A stretch of DNA of 50,764 nucleotides from Chitinophagales bacterium (lineage in GTDB: Bacteria > Bacteroidota > Bacteroidia > Chitinophagales > Saprospiraceae), in contig JAKSDI010000084.1 in assembly GCA_022360175.1 (NCBI GenBank), positions 1 to 50,764 of the forward strand. Direction: 5' to 3'. The notes under the pieces are model-generated. The model was given only the letters and a program-made list of their open reading frames with translations. It was not told where the DNA came from and ran no database searches. A program made the translations under genes and the position numbers. Below, in pieces: positions 38,462 to 46,847 of the stretch (the first letter of the stretch is position 1; the number at the start of each line of letters is the position of its first letter).

Positions 38462-39508
38462 ATGAGTATTCAACTATCAGAACAGCCTGTAGGTGTTATC
38501 GGAGCAGGAAGCTTTGGTACTGCTATTGCCAATTTATTAGCAGTAAATGTTGATGTGTTGATGTATAGCCGTAACAACATGCTGGTACAACACATCAATT
38601 CAACTCATGAAAACCTGGGAGTACAACTTTCCCCTCGCATTCGAGCAACTAATGATCTTGAAGAAGTAGCACAAAAATGTCTCCTCCTTTTTCCTGTTGT
38701 CCCTTCAGGAAGTTTCCGTAGTATGATGCATGACCTTGGTCCATTATTACGTCCTTACCATATCATCATACACGGTACTAAAGGATTTGATGCCAGAGGA
38801 ATGGAGAATAAACCAGAAGACAGTACCCTCACTCGTGAAGATGTCAGCACTATGAGTGAAGTAATTCGACAGGAAAGTATCGTCGAACGGGTAGGATGCC
38901 TGTCAGGGCCTAATCTCGCCAAAGAAATCATGGCAGGACAGCCTACTGCTACGGTTATAGGGAGCCATTATGATGAAGTAATTAGCCTCGGGAAAAAAGT
39001 ACTTAAAAGTGAGCATTTTCATATTTTTGGTACACATGATATGCTGGGTGCTGAGTTAGCTGGTGCCCTAAAAAATATCATTGCAATTGGTTCAGGCATT
39101 CTAAAAGGCAAAGGGCTTGGAAAAAATATTCAGGCGATGCTGATTACACGAGGACTTTTAGAGATGGTATACTTTGGCAATGCTATGGGCTCTACGAGTC
39201 GAGCTTTTTTTGGTACCGCTGGCATAGGAGATTTGGTGGCAACCGCTACTAGTAAAGATAGTCGCAATTTCACTTTTGGATTCCGATTAGGGCAAGGAGA
39301 AGACTTTGCTTCCATAGAAGCTACTATGCCAGAATTGGCAGAAGGAGTCAGAACGTTAAAAATTGCCCGGCAACTTGCAAAATATTACGATCTTCGCGTT
39401 CCTATTACTGGAATGCTCTACAATGTAGTTTTTAAAGGCTTTGATATAGATCGTGCCATACAATTTTTGATCAATTACCCCTACGACGTAGACGTAGATT
39501 TTATATAA
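38462..39508 (+). CDS. gpsA: Glycerol-3-phosphate dehydrogenase [NAD(P)+]
   Basis: The product has 348 residues from the ATG at 38462. An in-frame ATG at 38318 would overlap the divergent hydrolase gene and add a non-homologous 48-residue extension, so it is rejected. The Rossmann motif GVIGAGSFGTAIANLLA lies at 11-27. The substrate domain has GPNLAKEIMAGQPTA, the catalytic-lysine region AGALKNIIAIGSGI, and STSRAFFGTAGIGDLVATA with R in TSKDSRN. It reduces dihydroxyacetone phosphate to sn-glycerol-3-phosphate for phospholipid synthesis in the cytoplasm. A 19-nt gap to the YfhO gene suggests co-transcription. Confidence 0.95.
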   Translation: MSIQLSEQPVGVIGAGSFGTAIANLLAVNVDVLMYSRNNMLVQHINSTHENLGVQLSPRIRATNDLEEVAQKCLLLFPVVPSGSFRSMMHDLGPLLRPYHIIIHGTKGFDARGMENKPEDSTLTREDVSTMSEVIRQESIVERVGCLSGPNLAKEIMAGQPTATVIGSHYDEVISLGKKVLKSEHFHIFGTHDMLGAELAGALKNIIAIGSGILKGKGLGKNIQAMLITRGLLEMVYFGNAMGSTSRAFFGTAGIGDLVATATSKDSRNFTFGFRLGQGEDFASIEATMPELAEGVRTLKIARQLAKYYDLRVPITGMLYNVVFKGFDIDRAIQFLINYPYDVDVDFI

Positions 39509-39527
39509 AGCATATCACCTTATTAAA

Positions 39528-42014
39528 ATGAATAAGACCATACAGCAATTCATTCCACACATTATAGCTATCGTTGCTTTTCTGGTAGTTTGTGCTGCCT
39601 ATTTTAGTCCACAGCTTGAAGGTAAAGTACCAGGCCCAAGGACAGATATAGCCCAGTATCACGGTATGTCACAGGAAGTTCGGGAGTACAAAAAGGAAAC
39701 AGGCGAAACTTCTCTATGGACCAACTCCATGTTTGGTGGCATGCCTACTTATCAGATCAATACGGTAAGTGAGGGTAATCTCTTGAAGAAAGTAGAATAC
39801 TATAGCCGATTAGGAATAAAACTTCCTATAGGCCAGTTTTTCCTGGCAATGCTTTGTTTTTATGTACTTATGGTGGTATTGGGAGTCAATCACTGGCTCG
39901 CTGCGATAGGAGCTATTGCTTTTAGTTTCACAACCAACAATTTAATACTGTACGAAGCAGGCCATGAAACTAAACTAAGGGCACTCACCTACCTTCCTCT
40001 CATAGCGGCTGGTGTTGTGCTGACTTTTAGTAGAAAAAAATATTTGCTGGGAGGAAGCATTTTTGCATTAGGCCTCGGACTAAATATTATGTCCAATCAC
40101 ATCCAAATGAGTTATTACTTTGCCCTTACCCTACTCATTTTTGGTGTAGCCCAATTAATTTATGCTATCAAGAAAAATGAACTTGTTGATTTTGCTAAAT
40201 CAGCTGCCGTCATTATCATCGCTGCTGTACTGGCAATAGGCACCTCCGCTTCGAACTTATGGATCACTTACGAATATGCTGATGATACCATGCGTGGAGA
40301 ACCTATACTGGAAACAGAAGGAGCACCTACCAGCAGCAGTGAAACAGATGGGCTTGAATGGGAATATGCCATGAATTGGAGCAATGGCACTATTGATCTT
40401 TTTGCTTCCTTTATACCTGGAGTAGCTGGTGGAGGTTCACAGGAACTAGTGGGTGATGATTCGGCAGTTGTCCAGGACTTGAGAAGAAAAGGAGCTAGAA
40501 TACCTAGTAAATTTTATGCTCCTTTATATTGGGGCGGATTACCTTTTACTAGCGGCCCTATCTATTTTGGAGCTATTATGTTTTTCTTATTTATTATGGG
40601 GCTTTTCCTTGTAAAAGGCCCTGTGAAATGGTGGCTAGGTTTAGGAACTCTTCTAACCTTCCTTATTTCTATGGGCTATAATATGGAAGGGCTCAATCGT
40701 TTCTTTTTCGACTACTTGCCTTTATTCAACAAATTCCGTACTCCAAACTCAGTATTAAGTGTGACAGCCTTTTTGGTACCAATGTTAGGCATTATCACTT
40801 TGCATAAAATTGTCAATGAAAAGGTAACTAAAGAAGAAGCACTTAAGAGCCTTTACATTGCATCAGGCATATGCGGAGCTATTGCACTTTTCTTCGCATT
40901 GATGGGCTCTAGTTTTTACACCTTCACCACTCCGGGTGACCAACGTTACGTAGATGCTGGTTATGACTTAGGAGCTATTATTTCTGATCGCCAGTCATTG
41001 ATGCAGTCTGATGCCTTCCGTACCTTATTACTTGTATTGATAAGTGGTGGGCTCATTTGGGCATACCTGCAAGACAAAATCAAGCTACCTTTGCTATTGG
41101 GTGGCATTGCACTTTTAGTTGTATTTGATCAGTGGACCGTTGGTCGACGTTATCTAGGTACAGATGTATTTGTTAATGCCACCAACTATAACAGGCAGTT
41201 TGAACCTCGCCCTGTAGATCAACAGATTTTACAGGATACAGACCTGAGTTATCGAGTTTATGATGCTAGTGAAAGTACCTTCCAATCGGCAAAGACCTCT
41301 TATTTCCATAAATCAATTGGTGGTTACCATGCAGCGAAACTGCAAAGAGCGCAGGATATCATAGATCACCACCTCACCCAGGGGAATCAGAAGGTTCTGG
41401 ATATGTTAAATACCCGTTACTTTATATTCCCCGGAGGGCAGGATCAGGGCGCACAAGTTCAACGAAATCCTAATGCCCTTGGCAACGCCTGGTTCATTTC
41501 TTCTTTCCGTCCAGTAGCTAACGCCAATGAGGAAATAGATACACTTAATGGCATTGACCCTAAAACAGAGGCTGCTGTTCACAAAGAGTTTCATGATTAC
41601 ATTGAACAAGTACAACCTACGGGAGAAGGTACGATTACGCTGACCGATTACGCCCCTAATCATTTAACCTATCAGAGTAATACCTCTAGTGATCAATTTG
41701 CTGTATTCTCTGAGGTATGGTATGGCCCTAACAAGGGCTGGCAAGCTTATATAGATGGAGAAGCTGTAGATCACATCCGTGTCAATTACATACTACGTGG
41801 AATGATTGTGCCTTCAGGGCAACACACTATCGAGTTCAAATTTGATCCACAATCATTTAAAACAGGTAAACTAATTTCTCAAATACTTTCCAGTATTATA
41901 GTATTAGGATTATTGGGATTAATAGGCTATCGCGGCTACAATTTATATCAGCAGGGGCCTAGTGAAGATAAACCCGCTTCTTCTAGTAGTACTAGAAAGA
42001 GAAGCAAAAGATGA
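39528..42014 (+). CDS. YfhO-family polytopic membrane protein
   Basis: The product has 828 residues. About a dozen hydrophobic helices alternate with short loops, starting with HIIAIVAFLVVCAAYFSPQL. The early loop GPRTDIAQYHGMSQEVREYK and SLWTNSMFGGMPTYQ are typical of YfhO proteins. A large extracytoplasmic part follows at about 590-780 (RVYDASESTFQSAKTSYFHKS, NTRYFIFPGG, GWQAYIDGEAVDHIRVNYILRG), and a final helix ends in a Lys/Arg/Ser tail. In Firmicutes YfhO is implicated in glycosylating lipoteichoic acids; in Bacteroidota the function is not established, though a GT-C-like glycosyltransferase role is likely. It lies between gpsA and a small ORF. Confidence 0.9.
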   Translation: MNKTIQQFIPHIIAIVAFLVVCAAYFSPQLEGKVPGPRTDIAQYHGMSQEVREYKKETGETSLWTNSMFGGMPTYQINTVSEGNLLKKVEYYSRLGIKLPIGQFFLAMLCFYVLMVVLGVNHWLAAIGAIAFSFTTNNLILYEAGHETKLRALTYLPLIAAGVVLTFSRKKYLLGGSIFALGLGLNIMSNHIQMSYYFALTLLIFGVAQLIYAIKKNELVDFAKSAAVIIIAAVLAIGTSASNLWITYEYADDTMRGEPILETEGAPTSSSETDGLEWEYAMNWSNGTIDLFASFIPGVAGGGSQELVGDDSAVVQDLRRKGARIPSKFYAPLYWGGLPFTSGPIYFGAIMFFLFIMGLFLVKGPVKWWLGLGTLLTFLISMGYNMEGLNRFFFDYLPLFNKFRTPNSVLSVTAFLVPMLGIITLHKIVNEKVTKEEALKSLYIASGICGAIALFFALMGSSFYTFTTPGDQRYVDAGYDLGAIISDRQSLMQSDAFRTLLLVLISGGLIWAYLQDKIKLPLLLGGIALLVVFDQWTVGRRYLGTDVFVNATNYNRQFEPRPVDQQILQDTDLSYRVYDASESTFQSAKTSYFHKSIGGYHAAKLQRAQDIIDHHLTQGNQKVLDMLNTRYFIFPGGQDQGAQVQRNPNALGNAWFISSFRPVANANEEIDTLNGIDPKTEAAVHKEFHDYIEQVQPTGEGTITLTDYAPNHLTYQSNTSSDQFAVFSEVWYGPNKGWQAYIDGEAVDHIRVNYILRGMIVPSGQHTIEFKFDPQSFKTGKLISQILSSIIVLGLLGLIGYRGYNLYQQGPSEDKPASSSSTRKRSKR

Positions 42015-42071
42015 AGTTCAGGTAAAAACATTAAAGAAGCCTAAATAATACTATCTTTAGTAAGTATTCTG

Positions 42072-42188
42072 ATGGCTAAATACAGAAAAGGAAGTCGTTT
42101 AAAAAAATCTGATGAGTTGATTATAATAATATTTTTTGAGCTTCATAAGCTGTATCATAGAATTCCAGCAGTGGCTATCGAGCGATAA
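42072..42188 (+). CDS. Possible 38-residue small protein
   Basis: An ATG frame reads MAKYRKGSRLKKSDELIIII, then FFELHKLYHRIPAVAIER and TAA. It has a basic N-terminus, a short hydrophobic run and a basic C-terminus. I recognise no family. It is in the 270-nt AT-rich gap before the glycosyltransferase. It could be a genuine small gene or the remnant of a longer one brought in with the glycosyltransferase. Confidence 0.3.
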   Translation: MAKYRKGSRLKKSDELIIIIFFELHKLYHRIPAVAIER

Positions 42189-42283
42189 AAGGCGAAGAGT
42201 AGTGAAAAATACTCCTAACGATCATTAAAATCTTTTAAACAAATTCATTCACTTTATCAATATCTTTTCAATAAAATATCCAT

Positions 42284-43174
42284 ATGATAGAGATATCTGT
42301 TGTTATTCCTTCATATAATCAAATCAAATCAATTCACAGATGTATTAACTCTGTTCTTAATCAAGATATTAAGTTAGAATACGAAATCATAATAGTTGAT
42401 AGCTCTAATGCAGATATTCAAACCAAAATCGAACAGTTTTGCATGGAGATAAGCGATAAAGTACGATTAATAAAACTAAAAACGCAGACATTCCCTGGTT
42501 CTGCAAGGAATATAGGTATCAAACAATCTCGTGGTTCCATAATTGCATTAATTGATAGTGATTGTGTTGCATCATCAGATTGGCTAACGAATATTGTTGC
42601 GAACATGGAGAATAATATAGTTTTAACCGGGGTTATAAAAAACGGTACACCTGGCAGTGTGTTTGGGACGTGTGCATATTTAATCGAATTTAATAATTTC
42701 ATTGCCCACGGGTTTACAAAAAGAGAAATTAATGCCGCTGCAACCTGCAATTTTGCTTGTTTTAAAACAGTTTTTGACGAATACGAATATTTTTCTAATA
42801 ATAGAGCGTTTGAAGATTTTTTATTTTGCCATAATTTCAGAACAAAAGGAGGAAAAATATACCAAATTAACCACATGAGAATAACACATATAAACAAAAC
42901 GAATATATCGAGTATCACTAAGAATCTAAAAATGTTAGGAATGTACTCAGCTATAGTTCGAAAGAAAAATGCCCTACCTCCAAAACCGGTTTTTGACTAT
43001 CCTGCTTTATCATTTCTCATAATGCCTTATAGATACATGAGTATTATAACTAGGCTGATTAAGACCAAATATATTCTATTATATTTTCTTTATAGTCCTA
43101 TAATTTTATATTTTCTTTTAGAATGGTCTATTGGTTTTTACAAAGGGGCAAGCACTAAAACACAAGAATTATAA
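42284..43174 (+). CDS. Family 2 glycosyltransferase
   Basis: The product has 296 residues. The GT-A fold begins ISVVIPSYNQIKSIHRCINS and EIIIVDSSN, then the metal-binding DxD motif D91-S-D93 in ALIDSDCVASSDW. A C-terminal hydrophobic region at about 262-285 (YILLYFLYSPIILYFLLEW) suggests membrane association. It transfers a sugar from a nucleotide donor to an unknown acceptor, probably a surface glycan. The gene is clearly richer in A and T than gpsA, YfhO and the photolyase around it. It stands apart from any polysaccharide cluster in this window, so recent transfer is plausible. It converges with the photolyase gene with only 4 nt between their stops. Confidence 0.88.
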   Translation: MIEISVVIPSYNQIKSIHRCINSVLNQDIKLEYEIIIVDSSNADIQTKIEQFCMEISDKVRLIKLKTQTFPGSARNIGIKQSRGSIIALIDSDCVASSDWLTNIVANMENNIVLTGVIKNGTPGSVFGTCAYLIEFNNFIAHGFTKREINAAATCNFACFKTVFDEYEYFSNNRAFEDFLFCHNFRTKGGKIYQINHMRITHINKTNISSITKNLKMLGMYSAIVRKKNALPPKPVFDYPALSFLIMPYRYMSIITRLIKTKYILLYFLYSPIILYFLLEWSIGFYKGASTKTQEL

Positions 43175-43178
43175 TTTC

Positions 43179-44537
43179 TTATATAATACTTTTATTTTTT
43201 TTTTGAAACTCATCCTCAAGTAAGTTTGGTAACTCAGGCATCCAAAGTTTTGCATATTCTCCACGAGGATCATATCGAAGTGCCTGTGATGATACATTAA
43301 ACTGCTTGTGTTCTCTAGCATCACTCCCAACTCCTGCGGCATAGTGCCAATTTCCCCAGTTACTGGCTATATCATAATCAATAAGCATAGATTCAAAATA
43401 TTCAGCTCCCATTTTCCAGTTAACCTGCATATCATGAATCAGGTAGCTGGCTACATTCATTCTACCCCGATAAGACATATAGCCAGTATGCTTTAATTCC
43501 CTCATATTGGCATCTATGAAAGGGATACCGGTATAGCCCTCCATCCACCTCTGTAAAGCTTCATTATTATCCTTCCACTGAAGAGTAGTAATTTTGCCAG
43601 GGCCCTCTTCTGCAAAAATTTGATCTCCATATTTTTTGGCCATAAACCGCAAAAAATCGCGCTTCAGCAAACTAATGATGATACCGTTTACCGATTTCTT
43701 ATTTCCTATCTCTTCCTCATAGCGTTTCAATTCTTGATAAACCAGTTTTGGAGACAAACATCCTTGTGCAAGCCAGGGAGAAAATTTAGTAGAACCATCT
43801 GAGCAGAAAAGTTCATCGCTTTGCTCTTTATACATAGGAATTTGTGCGGCTTCCCATACAAAGTATTTTAACCGCTTCAGGCCTTCTGTTTCTCCTCCTT
43901 TGAAGTCTACGGTAGCTCTTGGATCATTTTCAAAATCTTTATATCCCAAATCTTCCATTGTAGGAATCTCCCCTCGCTCCAGAACCACCGTTATATCTGT
44001 CATTTTTTCCGGTGCAGCCAGCGGTTCTCTCACCGGTACATAGCGCTCTACTTCTTTTCTAAATTGGGAAAATGTATCTGGAGTATGATTGATAGGGAAT
44101 GGTAAATCAGAAGTGTAATACAACAGCTTTCCTCTCGAATAGCGCAGCTCCTGTCCTATCGTCCACAATCTCTGTTCCAGTGCATCCTGAACAGCCACCT
44201 CATCTCTGGTGCGCTCGCGATTACAAAAAATCCAACTGCTTTTTGCTTGTTTGGCAATTTCAAATAGTTCTTCTTCAGGGCGCCCTACCCTCACTATCAA
44301 ATCACTGCCTTTCGCTCGTAGAGATGCTCTTAAATCCCTAATACTTTCGATAATAAATTTTGCACGATAACGAGCTGTCTTTTTGAAGCCATAAGATGTT
44401 TTATCTTCAAATAATCTTTTGTCAAAAACATATACAGGAATGACCTCATCTGTATGACTAAGAGCATCCAGCATCGCTTCATTATCATGTAATCGCAAGT
44501 CCAATCTGAACCATAATATTCCTCGCTTGGTATACAT
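43179..44537 (-). CDS. DASH-type cryptochrome / photolyase
   Basis: The product has 452 residues. The N-terminal antenna domain starts GILWFRLDLRLHDNEAMLDA. The DASH signature region PDTFSQFRKEVER lies at about 150-163. The FAD domain has STKFSPWLAQGCLSPKLVY, WMEGYTGIPFIDANMRELKH and TGYMSYRGRMNVASYLIHD, then GAEYFESMLIDYDIASNWGN and YDPRGEYAKLW. These flavoproteins repair cyclobutane dimers, mainly in single-stranded DNA, using blue light. The shorter C-terminus lacks an animal-cryptochrome-type tail. A -7 promoter box lies about 65 nt upstream. The gene is monocistronic. Confidence 0.93.
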   Translation of the reverse strand: MYTKRGILWFRLDLRLHDNEAMLDALSHTDEVIPVYVFDKRLFEDKTSYGFKKTARYRAKFIIESIRDLRASLRAKGSDLIVRVGRPEEELFEIAKQAKSSWIFCNRERTRDEVAVQDALEQRLWTIGQELRYSRGKLLYYTSDLPFPINHTPDTFSQFRKEVERYVPVREPLAAPEKMTDITVVLERGEIPTMEDLGYKDFENDPRATVDFKGGETEGLKRLKYFVWEAAQIPMYKEQSDELFCSDGSTKFSPWLAQGCLSPKLVYQELKRYEEEIGNKKSVNGIIISLLKRDFLRFMAKKYGDQIFAEEGPGKITTLQWKDNNEALQRWMEGYTGIPFIDANMRELKHTGYMSYRGRMNVASYLIHDMQVNWKMGAEYFESMLIDYDIASNWGNWHYAAGVGSDAREHKQFNVSSQALRYDPRGEYAKLWMPELPNLLEDEFQKKNKSII

Positions 44538-44600
44538 ACTCCGCTTTTTGTATAGAAAGTGCTGGGTATCCTATTTTGTCAATTCGATTTGATGGGAAAA

Positions 44601-44608
44601 CAAAGATA
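44601..44608 (-). promoter_or_regulatory. Candidate -7 box for the photolyase gene
   Basis: TATCTTTG on the minus strand (44608-44601) matches TAnnTTTG exactly. No TTTG lies about 20 nt upstream, so the -33 box is missing or weak. Confidence 0.45.
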
Positions 44609-44645
44609 GTAAAGTATGGTTTTCATTTTTTTGTAAAATAACAAT

Positions 44646-44653
44646 TACCTTCG
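44646..44653 (+). promoter_or_regulatory. Candidate -7 box for the ChaN / SCO1 / cytochrome operon
   Basis: TACCTTCG is one base off TAnnTTTG and lies about 75 nt before the ATG at 44727, with a TTTC about 21 nt upstream. The leader also has an AAAGCC/GGCTTT pairing (about 44682-44710) that could form a weak hairpin. Confidence 0.35.
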
Positions 44654-44726
44654 ACAATTCAATTTTGGAAACTATCAAAAAAAGCCTAATTAATCGATTT
44701 GTCGGGCTTTATAATCGACCTTGAAT

Positions 44727-45596
44727 ATGAATAGACATTATATGCTCTCCTTTTTCTTAATTATAGCAGCAAGCTTGAATATGTATGCACAAGATAAACC
44801 TGCATATCGCATCTTTAATGGAGAAAATGCTAAAGATGTTCCTTATAAAAAGATGCTTAAAGAAGCTGCTAAAGCTGATATAATTTTTTTTGGAGAGCTT
44901 CATAATAATCCTATTGCTCATTGGTTACAATTGGTTTTGACAAAGGATCTCCAGGAAAAATCAAAGAAAAATATAGTCCTGGGAGCAGAAATGTATGAAT
45001 CAGATAATCAACAGCTAATTGACGAATATTTTGCCGGCCATATCAATACTAAATCATTTGAAAAAGAAGCTCGCCTTTGGAATAATTACGAAACAGATTA
45101 CAAACCAGTACTTGAAATGGCAAAAGAAAAAGGAATACCAATGATTGCGACCAATATCCCACGCAGGTATGCTAATTTGGTGTATCGAAAAGGACTGGAT
45201 TCCTTATCATCTTTAGGAGCAACCGCAGAAAAATATATCGCTCCACTACCCATCCCTTATGATCCCGAATTGCCCGCCTATAAAAGCATGCTTGAAATGA
45301 TGGGAGGCCACGGTGGCGATAATCTACCTAAAGCACAAGCGATTAAAGACGCTACCATGGCACACTTCATTTTAAAAAACTGGAAAAAGGGTAAACTTTT
45401 TGTTCATTTTAATGGTGCCTATCATTCTGATGATTTTCAGGGAATTATTTGGTATATTAACCATTACCACCCCGGCTTGAAAACATTCTCCATTAGCAGT
45501 GTTGAACAAGCTCAATTAGATACTTTGGAAGAGGAAAACCAAAACAAAGCCCATTATATTATCGTTATTGACGAATTAATGACTAAGACCTATTGA
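44727..45596 (+). CDS. ChaN-family haem-uptake-like exported protein
   Basis: The product has about 289 residues from the ATG at 44727; the TTG two codons earlier is less likely. A signal peptide is evident (MLSFFLIIAASLNMYAQ). The ChaN hallmark FFGELHNNP lies near residues 54-62, followed by LGAEMYESDNQQLIDEY and VHFNGAYHSDDFQGI with the late conserved histidine. ChaN-like proteins bind haem or iron-containing compounds at the outer face of the cell and have a Tiki/EreA-type fold. There is no lipobox visible here, so it is probably soluble in the periplasm. It precedes the SCO1-like gene by 1 nt, which links it to haem or metal delivery for a cytochrome pathway (inference). Confidence 0.88.
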   Translation: MNRHYMLSFFLIIAASLNMYAQDKPAYRIFNGENAKDVPYKKMLKEAAKADIIFFGELHNNPIAHWLQLVLTKDLQEKSKKNIVLGAEMYESDNQQLIDEYFAGHINTKSFEKEARLWNNYETDYKPVLEMAKEKGIPMIATNIPRRYANLVYRKGLDSLSSLGATAEKYIAPLPIPYDPELPAYKSMLEMMGGHGGDNLPKAQAIKDATMAHFILKNWKKGKLFVHFNGAYHSDDFQGIIWYINHYHPGLKTFSISSVEQAQLDTLEEENQNKAHYIIVIDELMTKTY

Positions 45597-45597
45597 T

Positions 45598-46206
45598 GTG
45601 CGTATTTTTCTATATCTAAGCCTTCTTATTTTTATAGCAGCCTGTAACTCAAAACCTGCTGGATTACCCATTTTGAGCAAACAGCATGAAGTGGACGGTA
45701 AACTGGTGTATGATACCATTCCTTCTTTTTCTTTTATTAATCAAGATAGTCAGATCATTGATAAAAGTACAGTAGCAGGTAAAGCATATATAACTGATTT
45801 TTTCTTTATTTCCTGTCCTACCATTTGTCCTATTATGCAGCAAAACATGCTGTCCATTCAAAACCGTTTTCTGGAAGAAGATAAACTGTTGCTAATATCT
45901 CACTCCATTGACCCTAAAAGGGATTCTGTAGTTCGCCTCAAGCAATACGCGGTCAACCTGGGAGCAGTACCCGATAAATGGCATATGGTCACTGGCAAAA
46001 AAGATGAAATATATGAGATAGCAGATGATTATTTCAACCTGGTACTTGAAGACCCAACATTACCCGATGGTTTTGATCACAGTGGCCGCTTAATATTGGT
46101 AGATCAGAACGCACACATACGAGCTTATTGTAATGGGACTGATTCTACCGCAGTAAAAGCATTTATATCTTCCATAGAAACTTTTCTCCATGATGAAATT
46201 GATTAG
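45598..46206 (+). CDS. SCO1/SenC-family copper chaperone lipoprotein
   Basis: The product has 202 residues. It starts at GTG one base after the upstream stop; no ATG fits the signal peptide. The lipobox IFIAAC puts the lipidated cysteine at 16. The thioredoxin-like fold carries the copper-binding C73-x3-C77 in ISCPTICPIM and H161 in GFDHSGRLILVD. SCO proteins deliver copper or maintain thiols for assembly of the CuA site of cytochrome oxidase, at the outer face of the inner membrane. Its 3' end overlaps the cytochrome c gene by 17 nt, indicating translational coupling. Confidence 0.93.
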   Translation: MRIFLYLSLLIFIAACNSKPAGLPILSKQHEVDGKLVYDTIPSFSFINQDSQIIDKSTVAGKAYITDFFFISCPTICPIMQQNMLSIQNRFLEEDKLLLISHSIDPKRDSVVRLKQYAVNLGAVPDKWHMVTGKKDEIYEIADDYFNLVLEDPTLPDGFDHSGRLILVDQNAHIRAYCNGTDSTAVKAFISSIETFLHDEID

Positions 46207-46591
46207 TGTTCTATTTACAACGATGGTATTCATTTTCCTTTCCGCATGCGATACCAATCCATACAAACATGGTGAAATAATGTACCAAAATTTTTGCGCC
46301 AGCTGCCATATGGATGATGGTACAGGACTAGAAGGTAATATCCCTCCCCTTGCCGGAGCAGATTATATAACCCAACACAGATCCAATCTTGCTTGCATCA
46401 TCCGATATGGCATGCAGGATACGATAAGTGTAAATGGAATTATCTATAATAATGCAATGCCAGGAGTGCCTCAACTCACTGACTTTGAGATTGCCAATAT
46501 TCTCAATTACATCAATCATTCCTGGGGTAATGACTATGGTTTTGTAACAATTGATGAAGTAAGAGCTAGTTTGGAAAAATGTAAACAATAA
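46190..46591 (+). CDS. Small cytochrome c lipoprotein
   Basis: The product has 133 residues. The lipobox FLSAC has its cysteine at 20. A single haem c site is C36-x2-C39-H40 in FCASCHMDDGTG, and the distal methionine is likely M90 in NAMPGVPQLTD. This is a class I cytochrome c fold of about 100 residues. It is anchored outside the inner membrane and probably carries electrons to or from an oxidase or another redox enzyme. It overlaps the SCO1-like gene, and the ChaN / SCO1 / cytochrome order suggests a haem- and copper-handling operon. The 256 nt after it before the next gene hold nothing I recognise. Confidence 0.92.
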   Translation: MMKLISVLFTTMVFIFLSACDTNPYKHGEIMYQNFCASCHMDDGTGLEGNIPPLAGADYITQHRSNLACIIRYGMQDTISVNGIIYNNAMPGVPQLTDFEIANILNYINHSWGNDYGFVTIDEVRASLEKCKQ

Positions 46592-46847
46592 GTACTTTAG
46601 ATGGCATAATTTTATCTATCTGGCTCTACTTTTTTAGACTGGAATTACTACTTTAGAGACTCAATTTTCATACATTGAGCAATCAATCTTTTAAAGCACT
46701 GCAAATCAGCACCTTACCCCCTCATTTCATGTGCCGCATAAAATGAGAAGCTGGATTAGTGTTATTTATTACTCATCAAAAATGACTATTTACGAGTTCT
46801 TTTTTGATCAATTCTTAACCGTTTTTTTGGAACAGCCTACATAACTT

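Noticed and set aside
42097-42240. GTTTAAAA / TTTTAAAC pair as ends of an insertion sequence
   Set aside because: Only 8 bp match in very AT-rich DNA, with no transposase and no target duplication.
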